Part shown: positions 7,745 through 16,131 of the stretch, in pieces
How the letters are laid out: the number at the start of each line of letters is the position of its first letter
Position numbering within the stretch: the stretch's first letter is position 1
DNA from: Cyclobacteriaceae bacterium
GTDB lineage: Bacteria; Bacteroidota; Bacteroidia; Cytophagales; Cyclobacteriaceae
Assembly (NCBI GenBank): GCA_023151255.1
Contig: JAKLJG010000015.1
Coordinates: forward strand, 1-48,038
Length of the DNA stretch: 48,038 bases
Direction of reading: 5' to 3'
The notes under the pieces: generated by a model
Database searches by the model: none
Told to the model about the DNA's origin: nothing
Seen by the model: the letters and a program-made list of their open reading frames with translations, nothing else
Made by a program: the position numbers and the translations under genes

Positions 7745-8980
7745 ATGAAAAAAATTTTATTCGCTTCGCTTTTAATCGGGGTATGTATTCGGTTTGCCTC
7801 CGCACAAAATCTCGGTTTCACTATCGCTGACGGTAGGCAGCGCGTGGATATACCCATCGAAGTAGTAAACAACCTGATTGTTGTTCCGGTCATTCTCAAC
7901 GAGACCCTGCCACTGAAGTTTATTGTTGACACCGGTGTTCGCACGGCCATCCTCACCCAAAAGGCTTTTTCGGATATTCTTCAACTGGAATACAGCCGTA
8001 AGTATTCCATATCAGGTGCCGGAGGCGAAAAGGTTATTGACGCCTACGTAACCAATAATGTTTCCCTGCGGCTGCCCGGGGTAGAAGGGCGGGGTCATGC
8101 CCTGCTGGTGCTTGAAGAAGATTACCTGGAACTGCGCAATTTTCTTGGTACCGATGTTCATGGAATTCTCGGGTATGAATTGTTCAGCCGGTTCATTGTT
8201 AAGTTTGACTATCAAAAGAAAATCATGACATTAATGCTGCCGCAGAAATTCAAACCGGGTCGCAAGTACACACCTATACCCATCCGCATTCAGGACACCA
8301 AACCCTACCTGCTGGCGCCCATCAGTATTGATGAAGGCCACACATTAAATGCAAAATTGCTGGTGGATACAGGGGCCAGCCATGGCTTAATGCTTGAACC
8401 CGAATCGGACGACCGCATCCGGTTGCCAGAAAAAACCGTCAGCGGCACCATTGGGCGGGGGCTTGGGGGGCCCATCTCCGGAAAAATCGGCCGCATTGAA
8501 TCGATTGAATTAGGAGGCCGCATATTGCGCAAAGTGCTGGTTAACTTCCCCGACAGCAACAGTTATTTTGCCGATTCGCTGTACATCGAACGCGTTGACC
8601 GCAACGGTACACTGGGCGGTGAAATACTCAGCCGCTTCCAGGTAATTATCAACTTTCCGCAGGAGAAAATTTACCTGAAGCCCAACAGCGAGTTTAACAA
8701 ACAATTTTACTTTAACCTGAGCGGCATCAGTATTCGGGCAAAGGGATCATCACTCAGCGCTTTTGAAGTATCCGAAGTACGGCCGCAATCGGTTGGTGAA
8801 CGTGCCGGTGTATTGCCGGGCGATAATATTATTGCCATTAATAACATACCAGCCCGCGAAATGAAGTTGAACCAGATTAATGCCTTATTCAATTCCAAAC
8901 CCGGTCGAAAATTAAGACTGGAAATTGACCGGAGCGGTACAAAGAAAATTATTAACCTGGTGCTCGAAAACCAGATTTAA
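7745..8980 (+). CDS. Exported two-lobed retropepsin-like aspartic protease with PDZ domain
   Basis: A 411-aa protein with a signal peptide (cleavage near ASA-Q, residue 20). It has two aspartyl motifs in one chain: VDTG with Asp62 and VDTG with Asp208, each followed by hydrophobic-hydrophobic-Gly/Leu stretches (ILGYELF, LGGEILSRF) as in retropepsin halves. A C-terminal PDZ domain (about residues 315-405) has the GERAGVLPGDNIIAIN core. The expected place is the periplasm or outer membrane. Retropepsins normally dimerise; here the two halves are fused in a pepsin-like arrangement. Its stop overlaps the convergent receiver-like gene by 4 nt. Confidence 0.88.
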   Translation: MKKILFASLLIGVCIRFASAQNLGFTIADGRQRVDIPIEVVNNLIVVPVILNETLPLKFIVDTGVRTAILTQKAFSDILQLEYSRKYSISGAGGEKVIDAYVTNNVSLRLPGVEGRGHALLVLEEDYLELRNFLGTDVHGILGYELFSRFIVKFDYQKKIMTLMLPQKFKPGRKYTPIPIRIQDTKPYLLAPISIDEGHTLNAKLLVDTGASHGLMLEPESDDRIRLPEKTVSGTIGRGLGGPISGKIGRIESIELGGRILRKVLVNFPDSNSYFADSLYIERVDRNGTLGGEILSRFQVIINFPQEKIYLKPNSEFNKQFYFNLSGISIRAKGSSLSAFEVSEVRPQSVGERAGVLPGDNIIAINNIPAREMKLNQINALFNSKPGRKLRLEIDRSGTKKIINLVLENQI

Positions 8981-9453
8981 CGAAACAGTTTAAGTAATTC
9001 GCGCCTGCGCTTGTTGTAGGCCTCCGCAAGGTATTGCCGGGTTCTTCTGAGTTTTAATGAATTCCTGAGTGAGTTGTACAGAGCCTCTCCGGTAAGATTT
9101 TTCTTTAAAACATAATCAGCTATATCGTTAGTTGGCAGGGCCTCTTCAAAATTGGAGTTTTTCAAAACCGTAATCGGAACGTCTTTAGTTTTTCTGTTTG
9201 TTGAAAGCGTGGCCACGGTTTCGCTTAACTCCTGCCTGCCGATGTTATCATCTATCAGAATAAAATTCGGGCGAAACCGCAACAGCCGTTGCCAGATGCT
9301 TTTCAGGTCAAAGGCAATTTCGGCCATTATGCGGTGGCCCGGCACACGTTGCAACAACTCGCGCATTTTACTCAATTCAATGGGATTGTTGCCCACCAGC
9401 AGTACATTTACTGCCTGCTCCGATTTAGACGCAGTTTTAATTTTTGTTTCCAT
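8977..9453 (-). CDS. Stand-alone receiver-like (CheY-fold) protein, degenerate
   Basis: A 158-aa protein. Residues ~15-125 follow the receiver pattern: strand VNVLLV, strand NFILIDD with the phospho-acceptor position (Asp68 or Asp69), strand VPITVLK with the switch Thr, and DYVLKKNL with the conserved Lys. The acidic pair normally following the first strand is replaced by Gly-Asn-Asn (21-23), so Mg2+ binding and phosphorylation are doubtful. A basic C-terminal tail (~30 residues, Arg/Lys-rich) follows and no DNA-binding domain is present. No histidine kinase is adjacent. It is an inferred phosphorylation-independent or weakly phosphorylated partner protein. Confidence 0.72.
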   Translation of the reverse strand: METKIKTASKSEQAVNVLLVGNNPIELSKMRELLQRVPGHRIMAEIAFDLKSIWQRLLRFRPNFILIDDNIGRQELSETVATLSTNRKTKDVPITVLKNSNFEEALPTNDIADYVLKKNLTGEALYNSLRNSLKLRRTRQYLAEAYNKRRRELLKLFR

Positions 9454-9567
9454 AAGCCAACTGTAGAATAAACATACGAATAACGAAAAAGGTTACCCGT
9501 ACCGCGTGTCTTTTTTATTACCTTTTCTAAAAAAATATAACCAACTCAAGTAATCCTTTAAACAAAT

Positions 9568-10680
9568 TTGAAACAGGTTGCAATTATTGGCGGGGGTTTA
9601 GGAGGGTTAATTGCTGCAATCAGGCTGGCGAAAGCAGGTATGCCGGTAGTGTTGTTTGAAAAAAAAACGTACCCGTTTCACCGCGTTTGCGGTGAGTATG
9701 TGTCGAACGAAACCCTGCCTTTTCTTAAACACAACGGACTCTTCCCTGAAAAATTTGAACCGCCCTCTGTTTCCAGGTTCCAGTTGAGTGCAATAAATGG
9801 AAAAAGCGCTTTTCTTCCGCTCGATTTGGGTGGTTTTGGTATCAGCCGGTACGCTTTTGATCATTTTCTTTCACAGCAAGCACGCGCAGCAGGGGTACAA
9901 GTTGCAGAAAATTGTGAAGTGAGCCGGGTTCAATTCAATCAAGACCGGTTTGTTATTCAGGCAAATGACCATACACTTGAAGCAGACGTTGTAGTTGGCG
10001 CTTTCGGTAAACGCTCGCGGCTGGATGTTCAGCTTAACCGTGGCTTCATAATGAAACGTTCACCTTACGTGGGTATTAAGTATCACATCAAAACCAATCA
10101 CCCCGATGATCTGATTGCGTTGCATAACTTTAACGGAGGGTACCTGGGCATCAGCAATGTTGAGGCTGGCAAAACCAATTTGTGTTATTTGGTACACCGC
10201 AACCTGCTTAAACACTACCATACCATTCCGGCTCTTGAAGAAAATGTGTTGTTCAAAAATCCACATATCAAAAACATTTATGCCAACTCAACTTTTCTCT
10301 TTGAAAAGCCGGAAGTGATCAACGAGTTTTCGTTTGCTCCGAAAGAGCCTGTTTACAACCACCTGCTAATGGTAGGCGATTCAGCCGGCATGATTACGCC
10401 CCTGTGCGGTAACGGCATGGCCATGGCCATCCATGCAGCCAAACTGGCTACCGATTTGGTGCTGCAACAAGTTACCGAAAAACAACCCAGGAAGTGGCTG
10501 GAAAAAAGTTATCAGTATGCCTGGAAAAAAAAATTTGCCGGTAGGCTGCGGTATGGCCGGTGGGTGCAGCATTACCTTTTCGGCAGTCATCTGTCATCCG
10601 ATTTGGCTATCCGCCTGGCACTTTACCTTCGCCCTATAGCACGGTTAATGATTAAACAATCGCACGGAGAGCCTTTTTAG
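9568..10680 (+). CDS. FAD-dependent oxidoreductase (geranylgeranyl-reductase / hydroxylase-like)
   Basis: A 370-aa flavoprotein with an N-terminal dinucleotide-binding motif GGGLGG (residues 8-13) and Glu31 at the end of the second strand. The family motif after it reads HRVCGEYVSNETLPFL. The second FAD motif, MVGDSAGMITPLCGNGMAMA (about residues 268-287), is the usual GD-x-A-G-x-x-x-P-x-x-G-x-G of this group. Start: an in-frame TAA lies at 9559-9561, so the TTG at 9568 is the only reasonable start. In context (PKS and methyltransferase nearby) it probably hydroxylates or reduces an aromatic or polyprenyl product, like the flavoprotein SrsC. The exact reaction is not decidable from sequence. 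Confidence 0.85.
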   Translation: MKQVAIIGGGLGGLIAAIRLAKAGMPVVLFEKKTYPFHRVCGEYVSNETLPFLKHNGLFPEKFEPPSVSRFQLSAINGKSAFLPLDLGGFGISRYAFDHFLSQQARAAGVQVAENCEVSRVQFNQDRFVIQANDHTLEADVVVGAFGKRSRLDVQLNRGFIMKRSPYVGIKYHIKTNHPDDLIALHNFNGGYLGISNVEAGKTNLCYLVHRNLLKHYHTIPALEENVLFKNPHIKNIYANSTFLFEKPEVINEFSFAPKEPVYNHLLMVGDSAGMITPLCGNGMAMAIHAAKLATDLVLQQVTEKQPRKWLEKSYQYAWKKKFAGRLRYGRWVQHYLFGSHLSSDLAIRLALYLRPIARLMIKQSHGEPF

Positions 10681-11561
10681 AATGCCGCCAATACATGGGT
10701 TGAATCCAAAAACAGGTAAATAAAAAATCCGTTCAGGCAGGTGGCTGATATAAAATTCATCAGCATGGTGTTGGCGTAATCGGCTTTTGATGCGTCTGTC
10801 CGTACCCGAAAAAACCAGTAACCAAAAAACAGCAGAACTGGCACCATGGACACCAAAAACAACAGGGCATACTTCAGTTGAAAGAAGCTGATGAATAAAA
10901 AAACAAAACCGCCAACGGCCAGCGTAAAGATGATTGCTGTAAAATAAAAGGTACTTTTTATTCCAAGGCGCAGGCTCATCGAAATGTCACCCCGCTTTAA
11001 GTCTTCCTCGTGCTGGTACACCTGGGTTAGAGGATAACTACCCCAAAGCATCACACTGGTTAGCATGGCTGGCGTTAAAACACCCGGACGAAAGGCCTGC
11101 TCAAATGTAAAATCATTGAGCCCGACATAGCACGCCAGAAATGTGAAAAAACCCTGGAAGAAACCGGTAATCAGCCAGCCGCCAACCGGGTATTTCTTTA
11201 ATCGGGTTATGGGATGGCTGTATGCTTTGGAGGCTAACCCGTAAATGAAAACCATACCGGCAAAAGCAGTGTTAATTTTTACAAACGCCAGCAGGATGGC
11301 CGCAACATCAAACAGCAGTGAAATAAAGTACAGGCTTTTGTTTACCGGTGGCGGCTTTTTAAGCCCGCCAATACTTTTTTCATCGCGGTCGAAGTAACTA
11401 TTGTACCCATTGCTTGCCGGATAAAGAAAAAAATGAAGAATGATAAACACCCACAGCAGCCTGTCCTGATTAAGGTTCGGTGCAAAACTGAGGCTGAATA
11501 AATAGATCGGTAGCAGAAAGTACGAAAACGGAATGCGCAAGTGTAAGAGAGACGACAACAT
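10677..11561 (-). CDS. UbiA-family prenyltransferase-like membrane protein
   Basis: A 294-aa protein with about eight or nine hydrophobic helices. The first Asp-rich motif of UbiA enzymes is seen as NSYFDRDEKSIGG (Asn54, Asp58, Asp60). The second appears as YQHEEDLKRGDISMSLRLG (around residues 185-205). These bind the Mg2+-diphosphate of the prenyl donor. Length is typical. The frame extends to TTG 11582, but ATG 11561 (MLSSLLHLRIPF) matches the family beginning better. The gene is divergent from the PKS and converges with the flavoprotein (4-nt overlap), so it is likely to prenylate the PKS product or modify a related quinone. Confidence 0.85.
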   Translation of the reverse strand: MLSSLLHLRIPFSYFLLPIYLFSLSFAPNLNQDRLLWVFIILHFFLYPASNGYNSYFDRDEKSIGGLKKPPPVNKSLYFISLLFDVAAILLAFVKINTAFAGMVFIYGLASKAYSHPITRLKKYPVGGWLITGFFQGFFTFLACYVGLNDFTFEQAFRPGVLTPAMLTSVMLWGSYPLTQVYQHEEDLKRGDISMSLRLGIKSTFYFTAIIFTLAVGGFVFLFISFFQLKYALLFLVSMVPVLLFFGYWFFRVRTDASKADYANTMLMNFISATCLNGFFIYLFLDSTHVLAAF

Positions 11562-11612
11562 GGTAAGCGGGTTACGAACCAAAATAGATTATTTTACGGT
11601 ATTATTGAAAGC

Positions 11613-12707
11613 ATGAGTTTTATAACAGCCATCGGCACGGCCGTACCCGAAAACCGGTTTAGCCAAGAGGCGATTGCCAGCTTTATGGCCAGGGCGATGA
11701 GCTTGAATCGTGAAGACAGTCGAAAACTACGAACCATTTTCAAATCAAGTGGTATTGACTGGCGTCATTCGGTGCTTAGCGATTACGGCAAGACAGAAAA
11801 TTTTTCGTTCTTCACCGACTCATTCGATCCGTTTCCCTCCACTGAAGCCCGCCTGGCAATATATCGTAAAAGTGCACTGGCGCTCAGTGTAAAGGCAGTT
11901 GCCGATTGCATAAAGGATGCCTCGTTCGACTATCGATCCGTTACGCATCTGATTGTGGTGAGTTGTACCGGCATGTATGCCCCCGGGTTGGACATCGACC
12001 TGGTAAAGCAATTTGGTTTACGTGAGAATATTAACCGGCTTTGCATCAACTTCATGGGTTGTTATGCTGCCTTTAATGCGCTTAAAGCGGCCCATGCCTT
12101 TTGTGCAAGCGAGCCGGATGCACGTGTGCTGATTGTATGCACCGAAACCTGCAGCCTGCACTTTCAAAAGGAACCAACCGAAGATAACCTGTTGGCCAAT
12201 GCCCTGTTTGCCGATGGTGCCGCAGCACTATTGGTTGAGAGCAGACCGCAACCAGGTTTAAATTTTCAGCCCGAAGCATTTCATAATGCCCTTGCGTACA
12301 ATGGAACAGAACACATGGCCTGGAGCATTGGTAACATGGGTTTTGAGATGAAACTCTCCAGCTACGTACCCGATATTATTAAAAATGGAATCAGGGGTTT
12401 GACAGAACAATTGCTTTCGCATTTACAAAAGCACCTTACGGAGATAACCTACTTTGCTATTCACCCGGGCGGAAAACGTATCCTTGAAGTAATTGAAACC
12501 CAACTGGACATACCGGCTAACCAAAACCACCATGCCTATCAGGTTCTTAAGCACTACGGAAACATGTCATCTCCAACTGTATTATTTGTTTTAAAAAGGA
12601 TTTATGATCAATTGACGCAGGCCGATGACGGCAACCGTGTTTTGAGTTTTGCCTTCGGTCCGGGCCTGACCATGGAAAGCATGTTATTGAAGGTTGTGAA
12701 AGCATGA
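11613..12707 (+). CDS. Type III polyketide synthase (chalcone/stilbene synthase family)
   Basis: A 364-aa thiolase-fold enzyme. The catalytic triad is readable: Cys150 in INFMGCYAAFNAL, His284 in YFAIHPGGKRILE and Asn317 in KHYGNMSSPTVLFVL. A GFGPG-like loop (SFAFGPGLTMESML) closes the protein. The family condenses an acyl-CoA starter with malonyl-CoA to alkylresorcinols, alkylpyrones or phloroglucinols. It has no adjacent acyl carrier, which fits type III enzymes. The stop overlaps the ATG of the methyltransferase by 4 nt (ATGA), so the two are coupled. Specificity cannot be assigned. Confidence 0.93.
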   Translation: MSFITAIGTAVPENRFSQEAIASFMARAMSLNREDSRKLRTIFKSSGIDWRHSVLSDYGKTENFSFFTDSFDPFPSTEARLAIYRKSALALSVKAVADCIKDASFDYRSVTHLIVVSCTGMYAPGLDIDLVKQFGLRENINRLCINFMGCYAAFNALKAAHAFCASEPDARVLIVCTETCSLHFQKEPTEDNLLANALFADGAAALLVESRPQPGLNFQPEAFHNALAYNGTEHMAWSIGNMGFEMKLSSYVPDIIKNGIRGLTEQLLSHLQKHLTEITYFAIHPGGKRILEVIETQLDIPANQNHHAYQVLKHYGNMSSPTVLFVLKRIYDQLTQADDGNRVLSFAFGPGLTMESMLLKVVKA

Positions 12708-13423
12708 GCCGGTTTTCAGTACGATCGAATACACCGGAAATCATGGATGATCTCGCCTGCTCAGGCGAAGTAGTTCATCAAACCCTTCGTGAACTGGAGT
12801 TTATCAATAAATGGCTGGGGGGCAACGCTATCACATTTAGTGGTGTTGACACGCTGCTAAAAGGCCGGGAGCAGGCCGCTGTCCACATTGCCGACCTTGG
12901 CTGCGGCAGCGGGGAAATGCTGAAGTTGATTTCGCAACGGCTGCAATCAAAAGGAATCAAACCAATTTTAACCGGTATTGATGCGAACCCGAACATTATT
13001 GAATATGCAAAAAAAAATTGCGCGGGCTTTTCAGGCATACACCTGGCAACCGAAAATATTCTGGCAGCGGAGTTTCAGCAAAGGAAGTTTGATATTATCG
13101 TGGCCACCCTGTTCTTTCATCATTTTACTTCGGCCCAACTCATCGACATTCTGAAACAACTAAAAAAGCAGGCTGATGTTGGTATCGTCATCAATGATCT
13201 GCACCGGCATCCGCTGGCGTTTTACTCCATTAAACTGTTGACGAAACTATTCTCAAAATCCGGTATGGTTAAGTACGATGCACCCCTTTCGGTATTGCGC
13301 GGCTTTACCCGTAACGAACTGGTGGGTATTTTAAAAGGAGCCGGTATAACCAGGTTTACCCTTCGCTGGAAGTGGGCCTTCCGCTGGCAGGTTATTATCC
13401 CTGCCACCGGCAGTCCGGGATAA
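12704..13423 (+). CDS. Class I SAM-dependent methyltransferase, PKS-linked
   Basis: A 239-aa Rossmann methyltransferase. SAM motif I is IADLGCGSGE (residues ~62-71). Motif II ends in LTGIDANPNIIEYAKK, and a motif-IV-like strand reads FDIIVATLFFHHFT. The C-terminal half is hydrophobic and basic. The 4-nt ATGA overlap with the type III PKS implies joint translation and function, probably O- or C-methylation of the phenolic product, as SrsB methylates alkylresorcinol. SrsB-type and Bacillus BpsB enzymes belong to a different (membrane, isoprenylcysteine-like) family, so this is an analogous rather than homologous partner. Confidence 0.88.
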   Translation: MSRFSVRSNTPEIMDDLACSGEVVHQTLRELEFINKWLGGNAITFSGVDTLLKGREQAAVHIADLGCGSGEMLKLISQRLQSKGIKPILTGIDANPNIIEYAKKNCAGFSGIHLATENILAAEFQQRKFDIIVATLFFHHFTSAQLIDILKQLKKQADVGIVINDLHRHPLAFYSIKLLTKLFSKSGMVKYDAPLSVLRGFTRNELVGILKGAGITRFTLRWKWAFRWQVIIPATGSPG

Positions 13424-13482
13424 ACAACAATTCTCTGGCACAATTTTTCGTATTTTGGAGGCATATCATCAATACTAATTTT

Positions 13483-14037
13483 ATGAAATCGGCTAAAATC
13501 ACCTCGTTCGCTATACTGGCCCTCCTGCTTGCCGCTTGTTCTTCGGGGATTCTGGGTAAAAAAGTTAAAGAACCCTTTCAGGGAAATGCCTATGAATCAA
13601 ATAACCGCTTCTGGCGCGGAACGGGCAAAGGCTCCAGTTCGCAGGATAACATCGCCCGCAGCAAAGCCGACCTGGACGCGAAGGCTCAACTGGCCGGGCA
13701 GGTTAATACTACCATGAAGCAGGTAGCCGACCAGTATCTTTCGGATACCGGCAACGAACGCGCTGCTGATGTGGCCGATAAATTTCAAAGCCTTGTAAGG
13801 CAGGTGATGAATACGGATATCTCCGACCTGCGCAAGATTGGCGAAGAGAAATACTATAACGAAAAGACAAAAGAATACACCGTATTCATGGCGTACGAAA
13901 TAAAGAAAAACGCCATGCTGCGGTTTATGAAACGGCAGGCCAAAGTTGACCAGACCATTAACGAGCGTCAGCGCGACCTCATTGAAAAAATTATTGATGA
14001 AGAACTAAAGAAGGCTGACGCTGCCGATAAGGATTGA
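13483..14037 (+). CDS. LPP20-like lipoprotein
   Basis: A 184-aa lipoprotein: signal peptide ending in lipobox LAAC (Cys19), then a mostly helical, charged mature domain with the pattern of the LPP20 family (FWRGTGKGSSSQDNIARSKA, then a long helix with ADVADKF, and KEYTVFMAYEIKK near residue 140). The C-terminus is a charged helix. The open frame runs upstream to 13372, but those codons overlap the methyltransferase; ATG 13483 starts an obvious signal peptide. LPP20-type proteins are envelope lipoproteins of poorly known role. Confidence 0.72.
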   Translation: MKSAKITSFAILALLLAACSSGILGKKVKEPFQGNAYESNNRFWRGTGKGSSSQDNIARSKADLDAKAQLAGQVNTTMKQVADQYLSDTGNERAADVADKFQSLVRQVMNTDISDLRKIGEEKYYNEKTKEYTVFMAYEIKKNAMLRFMKRQAKVDQTINERQRDLIEKIIDEELKKADAADKD

Positions 14038-14073
14038 CCAATCAGACTGACTGTAATCCGGATAGTTTATTGA

Positions 14074-14772
14074 TTAATTGTCTGCAAGTGATTTCATCAT
14101 CCTGATTTGCTGCTCGGTATATTTTTTACGACCGATTTCTGTTGAGCTTGTTTCTACCGATAAGAAATTATGCGGCAGGCTATTGACATCCATACGGTAG
14201 AACATTATGTCAAAAACTCCTTTCTTATCCGCTATTTCTGTATTGTTTACCACTTCCTTATACTGAATAATAATCGGAACAGAGAATCGTGTTATCTCAT
14301 GCCAGGTCCATCCTTTTTCTGCATCAATAGCCACTGCGTTTACTTCTGTAATTGAATGTTCGCGCCCGCTAAATACTTTCTTCAAATTTTGATTAACGTA
14401 GTTGGTAAGCGCTTCTGAAGATGGAGAAGGAATGCCCTCGTACTCATTGGATGTGGTATAGAACTTTTTATAAGTATACTTGCCTCCCAGTACATTATAC
14501 CGGGCAAGTCCTTTAACAACCACAACGGCATTTGGTGCGCCACTTATATTGGCTTTACGCTTAATAACTACTCCACGATCCCAATACCAGGCCTGATCCC
14601 CGCTGTGCCAATACTGTTCACCCGTTTTACCTTTTGTGCATGTTGCTTCAATAAGTCCGTCCTTATTCTTCACGCAATCGGCAATAACCTGGCTATCGCT
14701 AGGCTGCGCATGTACTGATCCGGCCATAATCACAATGAATGCTGCCAGAATGGGGTTAAGCAAACGTGTCAT
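14074..14772 (-). CDS. Exported protein of unknown function
   Basis: A 232-aa protein with a clear signal peptide (MTRLLNPILAAFIVIMAG, cleavage near VHAQ, residue 23). The mature part is beta-rich. It has repeated aromatic motifs (EQYWHSGDQAWYWDRG) and, near the end, a segment about Val-Glu-Thr and a Lys-Lys-Tyr-Thr motif. I do not recognise a family. It lies between an LPP20-like lipoprotein (convergent) and an exported amidohydrolase (same strand, 87 nt upstream). A periplasmic role is supported only by the signal peptide. Confidence 0.65.
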   Translation of the reverse strand: MTRLLNPILAAFIVIMAGSVHAQPSDSQVIADCVKNKDGLIEATCTKGKTGEQYWHSGDQAWYWDRGVVIKRKANISGAPNAVVVVKGLARYNVLGGKYTYKKFYTTSNEYEGIPSPSSEALTNYVNQNLKKVFSGREHSITEVNAVAIDAEKGWTWHEITRFSVPIIIQYKEVVNNTEIADKKGVFDIMFYRMDVNSLPHNFLSVETSSTEIGRKKYTEQQIRMMKSLADN

Positions 14773-14859
14773 ATTTCTGGGTTTTTAAATGCTCAATGAA
14801 CGACATATTAAAGTTAACCTGTATTCAATGAGAATGTCAAGTGCTGGAAGGGGATGCTT

Positions 14860-16110
14860 TTAACGAAACATCACACCATCTTTCATAACAAACTCTATCT
14901 TTCTCAGATCCGAAATATTCTTTGACGGATCACCTTTCACTGCCACCAAATCGGCCAGCAGCCCTGCCCGGATACTTCCAATTTCGTTTTCCATGTGTAA
15001 GGCCTTGGCATTTACCACGGTTGCCGCTTTGAGTATTTCTATTGGCTTCATGCCGTACTCGGCCATCAATTCCATTTCGTACACATTTTCACCGTGATGA
15101 TAAACACCTACATCACCGCCCATGCCGATGGTTACCCCGGCATCGAGCGCGATTTTAAAACTCCGCTTCTTTTGTTGTACCAATGCCGGTTCCGGATCTT
15201 TTCCTTTCCTCCATCCGCGGTATTGTTGGATGGCGTCAACCGCACCAAGGGTGGCGTAATAGGTTACATTGTGTTGTTTCATCAGCTGCGCAATCTCTTC
15301 ATCCAGGTAGTCGCCATGCTCAATGGTTTCGGCTCCGGCCAATATAGCGCGTCTCATCGCCTCGGTTGATTTGGCATGGCACACCAGGTACCGGCCGCTG
15401 CTGCGCGTAACTTCATTAACCAGTTTCAGTTCATCCAGCGTAAATGACGGACGGTCTTCTCCCTTCGTTCCCCACCGGTAATCGGCATATACTTTTATAA
15501 AGTCAGCGCCCTTGCCAATCTGGTCGCGCACCACGCGGATCAGGTCATTGCCATCGGCCGGTTCAGCGCCAAGCATAATCTTTGAATCATCATCATAGCC
15601 CTTCGGACCGTACGAACCGGTAGAGACTATCGCTCTCCCGGCAACAATCATTCGGGGACCGGGGATGATTCCTTCATTAATCGCCCGCTTCAATGCCACA
15701 TCGGCATAGCCTGCACCTTCGGTACCGAGGTCGCGCACCGTAGTAAATCCGGCCATGAGTGTATTCTTTGCGTGAACCGTTGCCCGCGCTGTGCGATAGG
15801 CATCGGTTTCCTTCAGCACCTGTGTATCCCAATCGGTAATATTGTATGGATAAAGAAACAAATGCGAGTGCCCTTCAATGAGTCCGGGAAGCAGGGTGCA
15901 TCCGGTTAATTTCAGAACCGTTGCTTCTTTGGGGGGCTTAATCTGGGCGGCAGGTCCGGTCGCTGAAATTTTATTTCCAACCACAACCACAACCCAGCCT
16001 TCGTGCATTTGTGTACCATCAAAGACCCGGTCGGGTTGCAGGTAGTAGCTGCTCTGACTAAATAGTTGTGCGGATGTAAACAGTATTAATAGAGGCAGTG
16101 TGTTTTTCAT
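14860..16110 (-). CDS. Exported metal-dependent amidohydrolase (imidazolonepropionase-like)
   Basis: A 416-aa enzyme with a signal peptide (MKNTLPLLILFTSAQLFSQ). The amidohydrolase-superfamily metal motif HSH is at His81/His83 (GLIEGHSHLF). A likely bridging Lys sits in DFIKVYADYRWG, a His in LVCHAKSTEA, a second metal His in ETIEHGDYLDEE, and the catalytic Asp in IGMGGDVGVYHHGEN. The C-terminal part returns to the N-terminal beta-sandwich (VNAKALHMENEIGSIRAG, LADLVAVKGDP). The substrate is unknown; dipeptidase/prolidase-like members share this subfamily. It is divergent from a propeller gene 21 nt away (see findings). Confidence 0.88.
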   Translation of the reverse strand: MKNTLPLLILFTSAQLFSQSSYYLQPDRVFDGTQMHEGWVVVVVGNKISATGPAAQIKPPKEATVLKLTGCTLLPGLIEGHSHLFLYPYNITDWDTQVLKETDAYRTARATVHAKNTLMAGFTTVRDLGTEGAGYADVALKRAINEGIIPGPRMIVAGRAIVSTGSYGPKGYDDDSKIMLGAEPADGNDLIRVVRDQIGKGADFIKVYADYRWGTKGEDRPSFTLDELKLVNEVTRSSGRYLVCHAKSTEAMRRAILAGAETIEHGDYLDEEIAQLMKQHNVTYYATLGAVDAIQQYRGWRKGKDPEPALVQQKKRSFKIALDAGVTIGMGGDVGVYHHGENVYEMELMAEYGMKPIEILKAATVVNAKALHMENEIGSIRAGLLADLVAVKGDPSKNISDLRKIEFVMKDGVMFR

Positions 16111-16131
16111 GAAGAAAAGTTAGTTTTATTT

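Larger units (their letters stand above)
9568..13423. other. Candidate biosynthetic gene cluster: type III PKS, methyltransferase, FAD oxidoreductase, UbiA prenyltransferase
   Basis: Four tightly packed genes: FAD oxidoreductase (+) and UbiA-like prenyltransferase (-) overlap by 4 nt at their stops. The prenyltransferase is divergent from the PKS with only ~50 nt between. PKS and methyltransferase overlap by 4 nt (ATGA). Together they have the functions needed to make, methylate, hydroxylate and prenylate an aromatic (resorcinol- or pyrone-type) lipid. The PKS, methyltransferase and flavoenzyme set parallels srsA-srsB-srsC of Streptomyces griseus phenolic-lipid quinones. The product is an inference; starter units cannot be read from sequence. 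Confidence 0.65.

Noticed and set aside
13372-13482. Longer start for the LPP20-like lipoprotein
   Set aside because: The codons overlap the methyltransferase gene and precede a clear signal peptide with lipobox.
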